This document shows, in pieces, positions 17,777 to 26,396 of a stretch of 64,000 nucleotides of DNA. A program made the position numbers and the translations under genes. The notes below the pieces were generated by a model that worked only from the letters and a program-made list of their open reading frames with translations, made no database searches and was not told where the DNA came from. How positions within the stretch are numbered: position 1 is the first letter of the stretch; each line of letters starts with the position of its first letter. The DNA lies in assembly GCA_041603235.1 (NCBI GenBank), contig JBFIES010000006.1, positions 124,001 through 188,000 of the forward strand. Direction: 5' to 3'. The DNA comes from Panacagrimonas sp041603235 (GTDB lineage: Bacteria; Pseudomonadota; Gammaproteobacteria; Nevskiales; Nevskiaceae).

Positions 17777-18589
17777 ATGCCAGAGTGGCGCGAGATTATC
17801 GGGGACCTGCCGGCCACGGCAGTGATGGGGCTGATCAGGGGTTTCGAGTACGGGCGCCAGCCACGTTCACTGCGCGGCAAAGACAGCCAGATTGCTTCTC
17901 ATAACAGCAACAGCGCTGAGCAGAATCCGCTGGAAGCCTATTTCGACGCCCATCATGAAGGCGCCGGGCTGTGGAAGTGGCGCCATTATTTCGACATCTA
18001 CCATCGGCATTTTTCCAAATTCCGAGGCCGCAAGGTGACCGTACTGGAGATCGGTGTCTTCAGTGGCGGCAGCCTGGGCATGTGGCAGCACTACTTCGGG
18101 CCCGGATGCCAGATTCACGGCGTGGACATGCTGGAATCCTGCAAGACCTACGAGAGCGACTCGGTTCGCATCCATATCGGTGACCAGGGCGATCGAGACT
18201 TCTGGCAGCGGGTACGCCAGGAGGTGCCGCAAGTTGATATCGTCATCGATGACGGCTCGCACATGCAGGAACACCAGATGCTGACGCTGGAAGAATTGCT
18301 ACCCCATGTGAGCCCGGGTGGTGTGTATCTTTGCGAGGATACCTATGGTGCAACCAGCCAGTTCCATGACTTTGTCTGTGGCATCACTCACTGGTTGAGC
18401 CAGCTCGGCGAGCTCAGCCCCGGTGTTGACGATCCCCATGAGGGCATCGCAACCAACCCGGTACAGCGCGACGTGAAGTCGGTGCATCACTATCCCTTCG
18501 TCACTGTTCTGGAGAAGCATCAGGACGCGATGATGTCGCTGGCCGCGCCTCGCAAGGGGACCCAGTGGCAGCCCTGGGATGGCGGCTAG
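17777..18589 (+). CDS. Class I SAM-dependent methyltransferase, copy 1
   Basis: 270 residues. The SAM-binding motif I LEIGVFSGGS is at residues 90-99, the motif-II-like acidic segment HGVDMLES at 114-121, and VDIVIDDGSH at 153-162, followed by GGVYLCEDTYG. These are typical of the CmcI/macrocin-type O-methyltransferase group, in which the DD pair binds a metal ion. The substrate is unknown; members often act on sugars or macrolides in surface-glycan or natural-product pathways. AAGGGA precedes the ATG. A close paralogue follows 83 bases downstream with the same N-terminal pattern (AEWRE/PEWRE, RGFEYGR/RGYEYGR), so this is a tandem duplication. Confidence 0.82.
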   Translation: MPEWREIIGDLPATAVMGLIRGFEYGRQPRSLRGKDSQIASHNSNSAEQNPLEAYFDAHHEGAGLWKWRHYFDIYHRHFSKFRGRKVTVLEIGVFSGGSLGMWQHYFGPGCQIHGVDMLESCKTYESDSVRIHIGDQGDRDFWQRVRQEVPQVDIVIDDGSHMQEHQMLTLEELLPHVSPGGVYLCEDTYGATSQFHDFVCGITHWLSQLGELSPGVDDPHEGIATNPVQRDVKSVHHYPFVTVLEKHQDAMMSLAAPRKGTQWQPWDGG

Positions 18590-18672
18590 GAGGGCAGATA
18601 CCGCCATCGTGGAACTCAATGCTCAACGGTTACGTGTATGACAGTTCATTCAACACATGAATCCTCATACCG

Positions 18673-19506
18673 ATGGCCGAGTGGAGAGAAGAGCTCAGGG
18701 AGCTTCCTGCATCATCATTGATGCAGATGCTGCGTGGCTACGAGTACGGTCGCAATGCTGCGACCATGCGCGGACAGGCGGGCATGCAATCTCCGCAACT
18801 GCAGAACGAGGCCGGACAGAATCCGCTGGCCGCCTACTTTGAGGCGCATACCGAAGGGCCGGGCCTGTGGAAATGGCGGCACTACTTCGATATCTACCAT
18901 CGGCACTTCCAGAAGTTTCGTGGCCGCAAGATCACCGTGCTTGAAATCGGCGTATTCAGTGGCGGCAGTATCGGCATGTGGCAGGACTACTTCGGTGATG
19001 GTTGCCAGTTTCACGGCATCGACATCCTTGAATCCTGCAAGACCTATGAAAACGAAAATGTCCGGATTCACATCGGGGATCAGGGTGATCGCAGTTTCTG
19101 GAAGCGGATGCGTCAGGAGATTCCAGCCATCGATATCATCATCGACGACGGATCACACTTTCCGGAGCACCAGATCATCTCAATGGAAGAGATGCTGCCG
19201 CACGTGAGCCCCGGTGGCGTATATCTGTGTGAAGACACTTACAGCGTGGGCAACCAGTTTCACGACTTCGTCAGCGGCATGGGGCACTGGATGGATGAAC
19301 TGGGGCGATGTGCACCGGGGATCAGCGATCCGCACGAAGGCTCACTGGCCAATGCCGTGCAGCGCGACGTGCAATCCATTCACAAGTACCCCTACGTCAC
19401 GGTCCTGGAGAAGCGAGACCGGCCGCTGGAGATTTTGTCGGCGCCACGCAAAGGCACGCAATGGCAGCCCTGGCACCAGGGGGATGAAGCCCAGGGCGAC
19501 GGTTGA
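18673..19506 (+). CDS. Class I SAM-dependent methyltransferase, copy 2
   Basis: 277 residues, a paralogue of the preceding gene along its whole length. It keeps LEIGVFSGGSIGMW, GIDILESCKTYE, IDIIIDDGSHFPEHQ and GGVYLCEDTYS. The differences are scattered and the reading frame is intact, so both copies are probably functional and may have different substrates. It lacks an obvious strong Shine-Dalgarno and is likely co-transcribed with copy 1. It faces the minus-strand gene at 19636 with 129 bases between; I see no clear terminator there. Confidence 0.82.
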   Translation: MAEWREELRELPASSLMQMLRGYEYGRNAATMRGQAGMQSPQLQNEAGQNPLAAYFEAHTEGPGLWKWRHYFDIYHRHFQKFRGRKITVLEIGVFSGGSIGMWQDYFGDGCQFHGIDILESCKTYENENVRIHIGDQGDRSFWKRMRQEIPAIDIIIDDGSHFPEHQIISMEEMLPHVSPGGVYLCEDTYSVGNQFHDFVSGMGHWMDELGRCAPGISDPHEGSLANAVQRDVQSIHKYPYVTVLEKRDRPLEILSAPRKGTQWQPWHQGDEAQGDG

Positions 19507-19635
19507 ACCACGCCATTACTGGAATGTGTTGGCAGCGAATTCGGAGCCGCTGCTACCCCTCCAAGGTGGCCATGCCATACGCGCCGGAGGATATCGAGGC
19601 GGGTGGAGCCAGACAAAGCATCTGAGCCCCAGAAA

Positions 19636-20562
19636 TCAGATCGGCAGCGGTAACGCGAACATCAGCCAGTAATAATCGCCACGCGGCGCATTCCGCACTT
19701 CAACCTCGTTCTGCACTTGCACGTAGACCGCCGCAGTCGGCGTCAGCCAATAGCCAATCTTGGGGCCGATGGCGAACTTGCTTGTCCGGCTGTCATTGAT
19801 TGCATGACCTGACTGGTGATCATCTTCCACCTGAAGCAGGTAAAAACCACTCAGGCCAAAGTCCCAGCGCCGGGCGGCGAAGGCCCGATAACCAATTCCG
19901 TAGGTCAGGCCAGTTGTCGCGCCGTCGCGGTACTGCGTGTCCTTATTACGACCCGCGAACTCATAGCCCCAGGCCAGGCTGACGTCCCAACGCGACGTTG
20001 GTGTCCAAGTCAGGTTTGCGACAAGCGCGCCGCCGTATCGGTTCAGCGTCGAATTCACTGGCGAGTTTTCGTCGTATGAGCCCCACGGGAAATAAACCGT
20101 AGTGCCGAACATGGTGTGCCAGTTGCCAAAGGAGCGCGACAGGTACAAAGGCTCAATGCCGAAATCAAACGGTCCGGTATCAAACGCCTCCTCGTCTCCA
20201 GCCTGAAGACCGGAACTCAGGACGGTGAAGAATGCCCCGGTCGTCATCTTGAATCCCCAGAGCTTTGGTCGCCATGTGTATAGGACGCGTGGCGCCATCG
20301 CGATGGCTTCGGCGTCGAGGCCCGCAATCTTGTTGCCATCAGCGTCAAGCACCGATGCTGCTTCGTAGTACAGAGCGTAACCGTAGAGCTGCGCATGACC
20401 CGCTTCCGGCATAAGCGCTGCGTAGACGCTCTGCGCGCCATGGGCAAAGTAGGTCTGGCCCGTTTGCAAGGCATGGGCCTGCGAGCCGACAAACAATTGC
20501 GCGAGCAAAACGCCAACAGCGGCGAGGCGGCGTGTGTAGTGCGGGTTCAGGGGAAACGTCAT
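19636..20562 (-). CDS. Outer-membrane protein of the phenol-degradation MetA (SphA) family
   Basis: 308 residues from the ATG at 20562, chosen because a signal peptide follows directly (LAAVGVLLAQLFVGSQAHA); an earlier in-frame start at 20637 would bury it. The mature part has alternating aromatic beta strands, glycine turns and a C-terminus ending FALPLPI, as in outer-membrane barrels. Motifs such as YEAASVLDADGN, TTVYFPWGSYD and IGPKIGYWLTPTAAV match the Phenol_MetA_deg family, whose members are thought to be channels for hydrophobic compounds. The name does not prove phenol transport. It is divergent from the TetR gene at 20830, which may control it. Confidence 0.75.
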   Translation of the reverse strand: MTFPLNPHYTRRLAAVGVLLAQLFVGSQAHALQTGQTYFAHGAQSVYAALMPEAGHAQLYGYALYYEAASVLDADGNKIAGLDAEAIAMAPRVLYTWRPKLWGFKMTTGAFFTVLSSGLQAGDEEAFDTGPFDFGIEPLYLSRSFGNWHTMFGTTVYFPWGSYDENSPVNSTLNRYGGALVANLTWTPTSRWDVSLAWGYEFAGRNKDTQYRDGATTGLTYGIGYRAFAARRWDFGLSGFYLLQVEDDHQSGHAINDSRTSKFAIGPKIGYWLTPTAAVYVQVQNEVEVRNAPRGDYYWLMFALPLPI

Positions 20563-20768
20563 GGTCGTGGGCAGAGAGCGCGAGTGAAGTTCAGGACAAG
20601 TTTTTGACACAAAGAAAAAGTGAATCCGTCCAGACAAGCTTGGGCAGACCCTTTTCTTGGAGCCTGTGGTCCCGCTCAGCGCAGCGCGAATTCATTGTTT
20701 CCAGAAAACGCTTCGAACGGTTATCTCGAAGTCCAGATTCCAGATGCTCAGCATCACATAAAAATAAA

Positions 20769-20789
20769 CAGCATGTCTATTATTTGCTG
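20769..20789. promoter_or_regulatory. Possible operator in the divergent intergenic region
   Basis: CAGCA and TGCTG form an inverted repeat with an 11-base AT-rich spacer, 40 bases before the TetR start and between divergent genes. The surrounding stretch (about 20756-20820) is much more AT-rich than its surroundings. The match is short, so this is only a candidate operator for the TetR protein. Confidence 0.25.
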
Positions 20790-20829
20790 AACACATAGTG
20801 CATCACGCAATTGAATTATCCTGTCCTTC

Positions 20830-21471
20830 ATGTCTCCTATTGCTTCCCGTCCTTCCCGAGTCGCCCGCGCACGTCGGGTCAAACAGCCGAAGGTCTCGAT
20901 TGAGGATCGTCTGGTGGCGGCCATGGAGTCCCTGCTGGAACGGGGCCAGCGCTTCGGCACGCTCACGGTTGATCAGCTTTCAGAAGCCGCCGGCATTTCG
21001 CGGGGGACCTTCTATCTTCATTTCCGGGACAAGGGCGAGCTGGTCGCGCGCCTGATGAGTTTCATTACGCAGGAAATCATCGACAGCGCTGGCACCTGGT
21101 ATGGCAATGCAGATGCTGCGGGCCCTGACGACCTTCGTGCTGCCGTGGTGGGCATGGTGCACACCTTCAAAAAGCATCACGTCATCCTCTCCGCAGTCGC
21201 AGACCTGGCGCCGATTGATGAGCGGGTTGGCACCATGTATCAGGCCTTGGTTGATCGCCTTTGCGCTCAGAGCCGGCGCTCGCTGGCGGTGGTGCGCAGA
21301 AAGGGTCTCAGCCGGCCGGGTGCCACAGACCACATGGCGGACACCATATGCACCATGATTGTCGACCACTGCGTCAGAAATGTCGGCGAGCTGGATGCGA
21401 CGGGCCTCAACCGCCTTGCTCGTTCGCTGGCTTATCTCGGCGTCAATGCCGTATTCGCAGATCCTGATTGA
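20830..21471 (+). CDS. TetR/AcrR family transcriptional regulator
   Basis: 213 residues. The N-terminal helix-turn-helix reads TVDQLSEAAGISRGTFYLHFRDKGELVARL (shown here as three parts: TVDQLSEAAG, ISRGTFYLHF, RDKGELVARL), at about residues 44-73, the standard TetR signature. A basic extension (PSRVARARRVKQPK) precedes it. The C-terminal ligand domain is mostly helical and not diagnostic. It is divergent from the outer-membrane gene ending at 19636, and regulators of this type often repress the divergent gene and themselves. The effector is unknown. Confidence 0.85.
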   Translation: MSPIASRPSRVARARRVKQPKVSIEDRLVAAMESLLERGQRFGTLTVDQLSEAAGISRGTFYLHFRDKGELVARLMSFITQEIIDSAGTWYGNADAAGPDDLRAAVVGMVHTFKKHHVILSAVADLAPIDERVGTMYQALVDRLCAQSRRSLAVVRRKGLSRPGATDHMADTICTMIVDHCVRNVGELDATGLNRLARSLAYLGVNAVFADPD

Positions 21472-21553
21472 GTTAGAAGTCTCCCCAATCGTGTGATTCG
21501 CAGGCAGTTGTAAACTGTATGCCCTACGCCACGACTTTCACGATTCTCAAACC

Positions 21554-22396
21554 ATGCGACGTCAAGCGCCATCACTCGGTCCGAGCAGCAGCTCGCCCGA
21601 ACGACGCGATCCGGAAATCAGGCCTGACAGAGGCCGTTCAAAAGTCGTGGATGACGCACCAAGCAAAAAAGCCCGCCCCAAAAAAGTGCCCAAGCGCTCC
21701 AGAAGAAAATTAGGTGCACGCAGAATTCTGATCTCGCTGTTGGTCGTGATGCTGTGCCTGACCGTGGTCCCCGTTGTGTTGCTGCGTTTCGTGCCGGCAT
21801 GGACATCGAGCTTCATGCTTCAGTATCAGGTCTCGCGGGTTTTCTCGGAGGCCGAAAAGCCAGCGCTGCAGCATCGCTGGATCGAGTGGGAAAGAATCGC
21901 GCCGGCCGCAAAGCTGGCCGTCATAGCAGCCGAGGACCAGCGTTTTGCCGATCATTTTGGCGTGGACTTCAAGGCGCTGGGCAAGGCGATCAAGCACAAC
22001 CGGACGAATCATCGGACGCGTGGCGCCAGTACCATTACCCAACAGACCGCAAAGAATCTTTTTCTCTGGCCCAGGCGCAGCTGGTTTAGAAAGGGCCTGG
22101 AACTTGGCTATACGCTGCTGATTGAACTGGCCTGGTCCAAACAGCGAGTCCTTGAGGTGTACCTCAACATTGTGGAGTTCGGACCTGGCGTCTATGGCGT
22201 CGAAGCGGCGTCGCAGACCTACTTTGCCAAGTCCGCCGACAAGCTGACTTATCACGAGGCCGCACTGCTCGCTGCGGTGTTGCCCAATCCGAAGCGTTTC
22301 AAGGTGGCGGCACCCTCCTTGTACGTACAGAACCGCGCCATCTGGATTCGCAAGCAGATGAATCAGATCGGGGTACAACAGCTCGGCGAGCTTTGA
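21554..22396 (+). CDS. mtgA: Monofunctional peptidoglycan glycosyltransferase MtgA
   Basis: Polymerises lipid II into glycan strands at the inner membrane (GT51 family) without a transpeptidase domain. 280 residues, longer than the usual roughly 240 because of a basic, proline-rich cytoplasmic tail of about 55 residues before the single membrane helix (residues 57-79). Family motifs are all present: catalytic Glu127 in AAEDQRF, GASTITQQTAKNLFLW, LIELAWSKQRVLEVYLN and YFAKSADKLTYHEAALLAAVLPNP (given as known conserved blocks). A later start would shorten the tail, but none with a better ribosome site is evident. It stands alone on the plus strand. Confidence 0.93.
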   Translation: MRRQAPSLGPSSSSPERRDPEIRPDRGRSKVVDDAPSKKARPKKVPKRSRRKLGARRILISLLVVMLCLTVVPVVLLRFVPAWTSSFMLQYQVSRVFSEAEKPALQHRWIEWERIAPAAKLAVIAAEDQRFADHFGVDFKALGKAIKHNRTNHRTRGASTITQQTAKNLFLWPRRSWFRKGLELGYTLLIELAWSKQRVLEVYLNIVEFGPGVYGVEAASQTYFAKSADKLTYHEAALLAAVLPNPKRFKVAAPSLYVQNRAIWIRKQMNQIGVQQLGEL

Positions 22397-22439
22397 GTGA
22401 TATATCCATCGGCGCCTACCGCGGAATAGAATCGCCTCG

Positions 22440-22832
22440 ATGAGATCGCGGACTTCCCATTTTTTGTGGCTCGCCCTGCTGGCCTGGGCGGCGCAGCTGT
22501 GCCTGCCGTTTGCGCACAGTATGGCGATGGCGCGCGCGGATGCGGGCGTGGCGGCTTGGTGTGGCCCTGCCTCGACGGCTCTGGAAGCGAAGATCTCGCT
22601 GCTGCCGCATGAGGTACGCAACATCATCGCACCGGGCTCCTCGGCCTGGGAACGACAATTGCAGTGCGAACAGAGCTGCGCCAATGGTCTGGGGCATCTC
22701 GCGGTACGCGATGTAAACACGGTTTCGCCGGATGTCTGGCCGTTGTATCACGGCAAAGCGGTCGCGCCGGATTCGATTCCCAGTGGGCCGCAGAATGTCC
22801 TGGGCGCACGTGGCCCGCCCAACTTTTCCTGA
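22440..22832 (+). CDS. Small DUF2946-like periplasmic protein
   Basis: 130 residues. N-terminal hydrophobic segment (FLWLALLAWAAQLCLPFAHS) consistent with a signal peptide or membrane anchor, then a polar region with three Cys (WCGP, LQCEQSCANG) and a C-terminus ending ARGPPNFS. Size, the Cys residues, the C-terminal RGPP and the position right before a TonB receptor resemble DUF2946 proteins, which often accompany metal-related receptor genes. The function is not established. It is 81 bases upstream of the receptor start and probably in the same transcript. Confidence 0.6.
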   Translation: MRSRTSHFLWLALLAWAAQLCLPFAHSMAMARADAGVAAWCGPASTALEAKISLLPHEVRNIIAPGSSAWERQLQCEQSCANGLGHLAVRDVNTVSPDVWPLYHGKAVAPDSIPSGPQNVLGARGPPNFS

Positions 22833-22913
22833 AGTTTCCGAGTTGCACTCAGTCGCGGCTCTTTTAGCCGCACGGCGTTGCCAAACGCCCTATTCGTTTC
22901 AGGAAAAATATTC

Positions 22914-24968
22914 ATGACGCAATCCCTATTGCGCCGCTTGATTGCGGCGAGCATCTGCTTGTGCGGTACGGCGCAAGCCAATCCCGCCCCAACGGCACCC
23001 GACGAAGCCCTCATTGTCGTGGAGGGCCGGACGGAACAATCACTTGTCTCGCAAACGCCCGAACAAGCCAGAGCACAGATCGAGAAAACACCTGGCAGCG
23101 TGGATCTGGTCTCCGCCCAGGAGTGGGAAAACAGCGAAGCACGCACGCTCAAGGATGTGCTGGACTACACCCCCGGCGTGATTGCCCAGCCCAAGTGGGG
23201 CGAGGACACGCGGCTTTCCATTCGCGGTTCCGGTTTGTCGCGCAACTTCCATCTGCGCGGTGTAGCCCTGCTGGTTGACGGCATTCCGCTGAACGCCGCA
23301 GATGGCAGCGCCGACTTTCAGGAAATTGATCCCACCGCGTTCTCGTATACCGAGGTCTACAAGGGCGCCAATGCCCTGCGTTACGGTGCCAGCGCTCTGG
23401 GCGGCGCAATCAATTTTGTTTCGCCTACCGGCTATGACTGTCCGCTGCTCAGTGGTCGCGCGGACTTCGGAAGTTTTGGCTTCAGTCGTCAGCAGCTCTC
23501 AGGTGGCATGCAGGCCGGTGCCTTCGACGCCTATGCCTCGGTATCGCATCAGGAGAATGAGGGTTTTCGCGACCATAGCGGCGGACAGTCGCAGCGCGCG
23601 GCGATGAATCTGGGCTGGCGCTTTTCACCAGAACTGGAGACACGCCTTTACGTGCTGGGGGGTGACATCGATCAGCGAATTCCGGGCACCGTGACGCGCG
23701 ATGCCGCCTTGAGTGATCCCGAAAGCGCCGCAGCGAACAATGAATTGCTCGCCTACCAGCGCAACATCAAGTCATGGCGCGTTGCCAGCCGAACCATGGT
23801 GCGCCTGGACAGCATGAGTGCGGAGTTCGGCCTGTTTGCGGTTGAAAAGCAGCTGATTCATCCGATCTTTCAGTACCTGGATTATCAGTACAACGATCGC
23901 GGTGCATATGCGCGCACGGTGTTTGAGCAGGATCTGTTTGGCCACGGCAATCGTTTTGTTTTCGGCGCCAACTTGCTGGACGGTCGCACCGACAATCAGC
24001 AGTTCCAGAATCTGGCCGGCGGTATCCAGGGCGATCTGCTTTCCGCTTCGGCAGATCGCTCACGCAACCTCACGCTCTACATGGAAAATGCTTTTGATGT
24101 CTGGCCGCAACTGAGCCTGATCACCGGATTGCAGTATGTGGATGCGCAACGCGAGCGCGATGATCGTTTTGATGATGCCAACGATACTTCGGGTCGCGCG
24201 GACTACGATTTCTTCAGTCCCAAGCTGGGTGTTTTGTGGCGTGCTACGCCGGCCTTGCAGGTTTTTGCAAACGTGTCGCGCAGCGCCGAGCCGCCGACTT
24301 TTGGTGAACTCAACTTCACCAACGTCGCGCTGTCTGATACCCGTGCGCAGCGCGCCAGTACGGCCGAAGTTGGCGCCCGATCGCGTAGCGAGAATCTGGA
24401 ATGGAGCCTTGCGATCTACCACGCGCGTATACGCGACGAATTCCAGTTCATTGATCTGGGCGGCGGTAACTATTCGGTCAGCAACGCAGACAAAACCGTC
24501 CATCAGGGCGTGGAGGCTGCGCTTGCCTGGACCTGGTTGCAGAACGTGTTCGCCCCGGCCGATGCCATGGACCTGCACCTGTCCTATACCTTCAGCGACT
24601 TTTACTTTGACGATGACACGGAGTGGTCTAGCAACGAACTGCCCGGCGCGCCGCGGCATTACCTGCGCACGATGATCAGCTATCGTCACGCCAGCGGCAT
24701 CTACGGCGGCCCGAATCTTGAATGGGTTCCGCAAGCCTATGACGTGGATAACGCCAATACCCGGCAGAGCAAGGAATACGCACTGGTCGGTTTCAAGCTG
24801 GGCTACCAGGGCAATGAGCATTGGTCGCTGTTTGTTGAAGGCCGGAATCTTGCAGACGTGAATTACATCGCCAGTACCAGCGTGGTGGCCATCGCCAATG
24901 ACAGCTCCAATGTCTACGAGCCGGGCGCCGGCCGCGCAGTCATCGGCGGCATCAAGCTGCAATGGTGA
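22914..24968 (+). CDS. TonB-dependent outer-membrane receptor
   Basis: 684 residues from the ATG at 22914, preceded by AGGAAA at a good distance. The in-frame ATG at 22878 would add 12 residues before the signal peptide (LLRRLIAASICLCGTAQA). The sequence EALIVVEG after it may be the TonB box. The plug domain shows GSVDLVSAQEW, LKDVLDYTPGV, LSIRGSG, LLVDGIPLN and YGASALGGAINFV. The 22-strand barrel follows, ending in IGGIKLQW with a C-terminal aromatic. The group is FecA/siderophore-receptor-like; the ligand is probably a ferric chelate, judged by the adjoining PepSY protein, but a copper or other metal complex is possible given the DUF2946-like gene. Its last bases overlap the next start codon. 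Confidence 0.9.
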   Translation: MTQSLLRRLIAASICLCGTAQANPAPTAPDEALIVVEGRTEQSLVSQTPEQARAQIEKTPGSVDLVSAQEWENSEARTLKDVLDYTPGVIAQPKWGEDTRLSIRGSGLSRNFHLRGVALLVDGIPLNAADGSADFQEIDPTAFSYTEVYKGANALRYGASALGGAINFVSPTGYDCPLLSGRADFGSFGFSRQQLSGGMQAGAFDAYASVSHQENEGFRDHSGGQSQRAAMNLGWRFSPELETRLYVLGGDIDQRIPGTVTRDAALSDPESAAANNELLAYQRNIKSWRVASRTMVRLDSMSAEFGLFAVEKQLIHPIFQYLDYQYNDRGAYARTVFEQDLFGHGNRFVFGANLLDGRTDNQQFQNLAGGIQGDLLSASADRSRNLTLYMENAFDVWPQLSLITGLQYVDAQRERDDRFDDANDTSGRADYDFFSPKLGVLWRATPALQVFANVSRSAEPPTFGELNFTNVALSDTRAQRASTAEVGARSRSENLEWSLAIYHARIRDEFQFIDLGGGNYSVSNADKTVHQGVEAALAWTWLQNVFAPADAMDLHLSYTFSDFYFDDDTEWSSNELPGAPRHYLRTMISYRHASGIYGGPNLEWVPQAYDVDNANTRQSKEYALVGFKLGYQGNEHWSLFVEGRNLADVNYIASTSVVAIANDSSNVYEPGAGRAVIGGIKLQW

Positions 24969-26263
24969 GCACGCTCACGCCAGCGATGTCCCAGCCTCAG
25001 GGTCGTCCGAACCTCTTGTATCGGCGGCTCTGGCGCTGGCACTTCTACGCCGCGTTTCTGGTGATTCCATTTGTCATCCTGCAGAGCATCACCGGCACCC
25101 TGTACCTGTGGCAGGACAGCTGGGCTGACTGGGCGCATCCACAATTGCGTTTCGTGCAGCCGCAGGCGGCCAGGCAAAGTGCTGACGCCCAGCTGGCGGC
25201 AGCGCGGGCGCAGTATCCGCATGCACAGCCCACGCTGATGCAGCTCGCGGACGATCCGCGCCGCAGCACCCAGATTTTCTTTCGTGCGGCCAATGCAGCG
25301 CCGGCAGGCTTGGAGTTTCCGGTCTTTGTTGATCCCTATACCGCGCAGGTTCTGGGCAGTGTCAGCGCCTGGTCCTGGATGCCTGGATGGACGCGCAAGG
25401 TTCACGGCGGCTGGCCGCTGGGCAAGCCCGGTTCATGGATGCTGGAACTGGGTGCTTGCTGGGCGGTGGTGATGATCCTGACGGGTTTGTATCTGTGGTG
25501 GCCGCGTGACCGCAGCTTTTTGCGCGCCACTTTTCCCAGGTTCGGAGAAGGCAGGCGAACACTCATTCTGGATCTGCACGCCTGCGTGGCCATGTGGTGC
25601 TCAGTGGTGGTGCTGGTGTTTCTGGTCACGGCCTTACCGTGGACAGACTTCTGGGGACAGAAGGTTCTGGTTCCGCTGCAAAACGCAGCAGGACAGGCTT
25701 CGCCCTTCATGAAGGCCTTGCGTGCACGCAGTGTGCCGGTCGAGGGTGCGGTGCCAATGCGCATTGAAGATGCGGTGTTGCAGGCCCGGGCGCGCGGGTT
25801 ACAAGGCACACTGGATGTCAGCCTGCTGGGTCGGGCGGATTCTGCCCTTTGGTTGCGCAATCGCATGCCGCGTGCGTCACAGGAACATGCGCTGGCATTT
25901 GATCGCTACTCGCACCAACTGGTGGAACACACCTGGTGGCAGGACTATCCGATGATTCCGCGGGCGGTGGCTGTCGGCGTTGACCTTCACGAGGGGAGCT
26001 ACTTCGGGCGCGCCAATCGCTGGCTCAATACCGCGGTCTCCGCCGCTTTGTTGTGGACGGTGGGGACTGGCTTTGTATCTTGGTGGTTGCGGCGTCCGCA
26101 AGGACGACTCGGCGCACCGGTGCGCTCCGAAATTAAACTGCCACGCGGCCTGATCGCCGCTGCCCTGGCCCTGTGCCTGTTGCTGCCCATGCTGGGTTTG
26201 TCGGTGCTGGCGCTCTGGGCATTGGATTTCCTGAGGCCGCTGTCGCGACGACTGATGGCCTAG
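24962..26263 (+). CDS. PepSY-associated inner-membrane protein (iron-uptake partner)
   Basis: 433 residues with about four membrane helices. The first (FYAAFLVIPFVILQSITGTLYLWQ, given in halves: FYAAFLVIPFVI and LQSITGTLYLWQ) is the PepSY_TM family signature, followed by a periplasmic domain. Other helices lie near residues 160-180 (ACWAVVMILTGLYLWW), 205-225 and 395-420. Members of this family (PiuB-like) sit beside siderophore receptors and are thought to help with reduction or release of iron from siderophores. The start overlaps the receptor's last codons by 7 bases, so the two are translationally coupled. Confidence 0.88.
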   Translation: MVSTLTPAMSQPQGRPNLLYRRLWRWHFYAAFLVIPFVILQSITGTLYLWQDSWADWAHPQLRFVQPQAARQSADAQLAAARAQYPHAQPTLMQLADDPRRSTQIFFRAANAAPAGLEFPVFVDPYTAQVLGSVSAWSWMPGWTRKVHGGWPLGKPGSWMLELGACWAVVMILTGLYLWWPRDRSFLRATFPRFGEGRRTLILDLHACVAMWCSVVVLVFLVTALPWTDFWGQKVLVPLQNAAGQASPFMKALRARSVPVEGAVPMRIEDAVLQARARGLQGTLDVSLLGRADSALWLRNRMPRASQEHALAFDRYSHQLVEHTWWQDYPMIPRAVAVGVDLHEGSYFGRANRWLNTAVSAALLWTVGTGFVSWWLRRPQGRLGAPVRSEIKLPRGLIAAALALCLLLPMLGLSVLALWALDFLRPLSRRLMA

Positions 26264-26396
26264 AAACAAACCTTTGGTACACAATTCCACCAGACGGCGA
26301 GCCGGCCCGCCCATCGGGCCCGCTCATACAAATGCCGAATTCAGGGGTCATTCTGGGGCTCGTTACGGACACGGCCTCAGTCATGGGAACGGAAAA

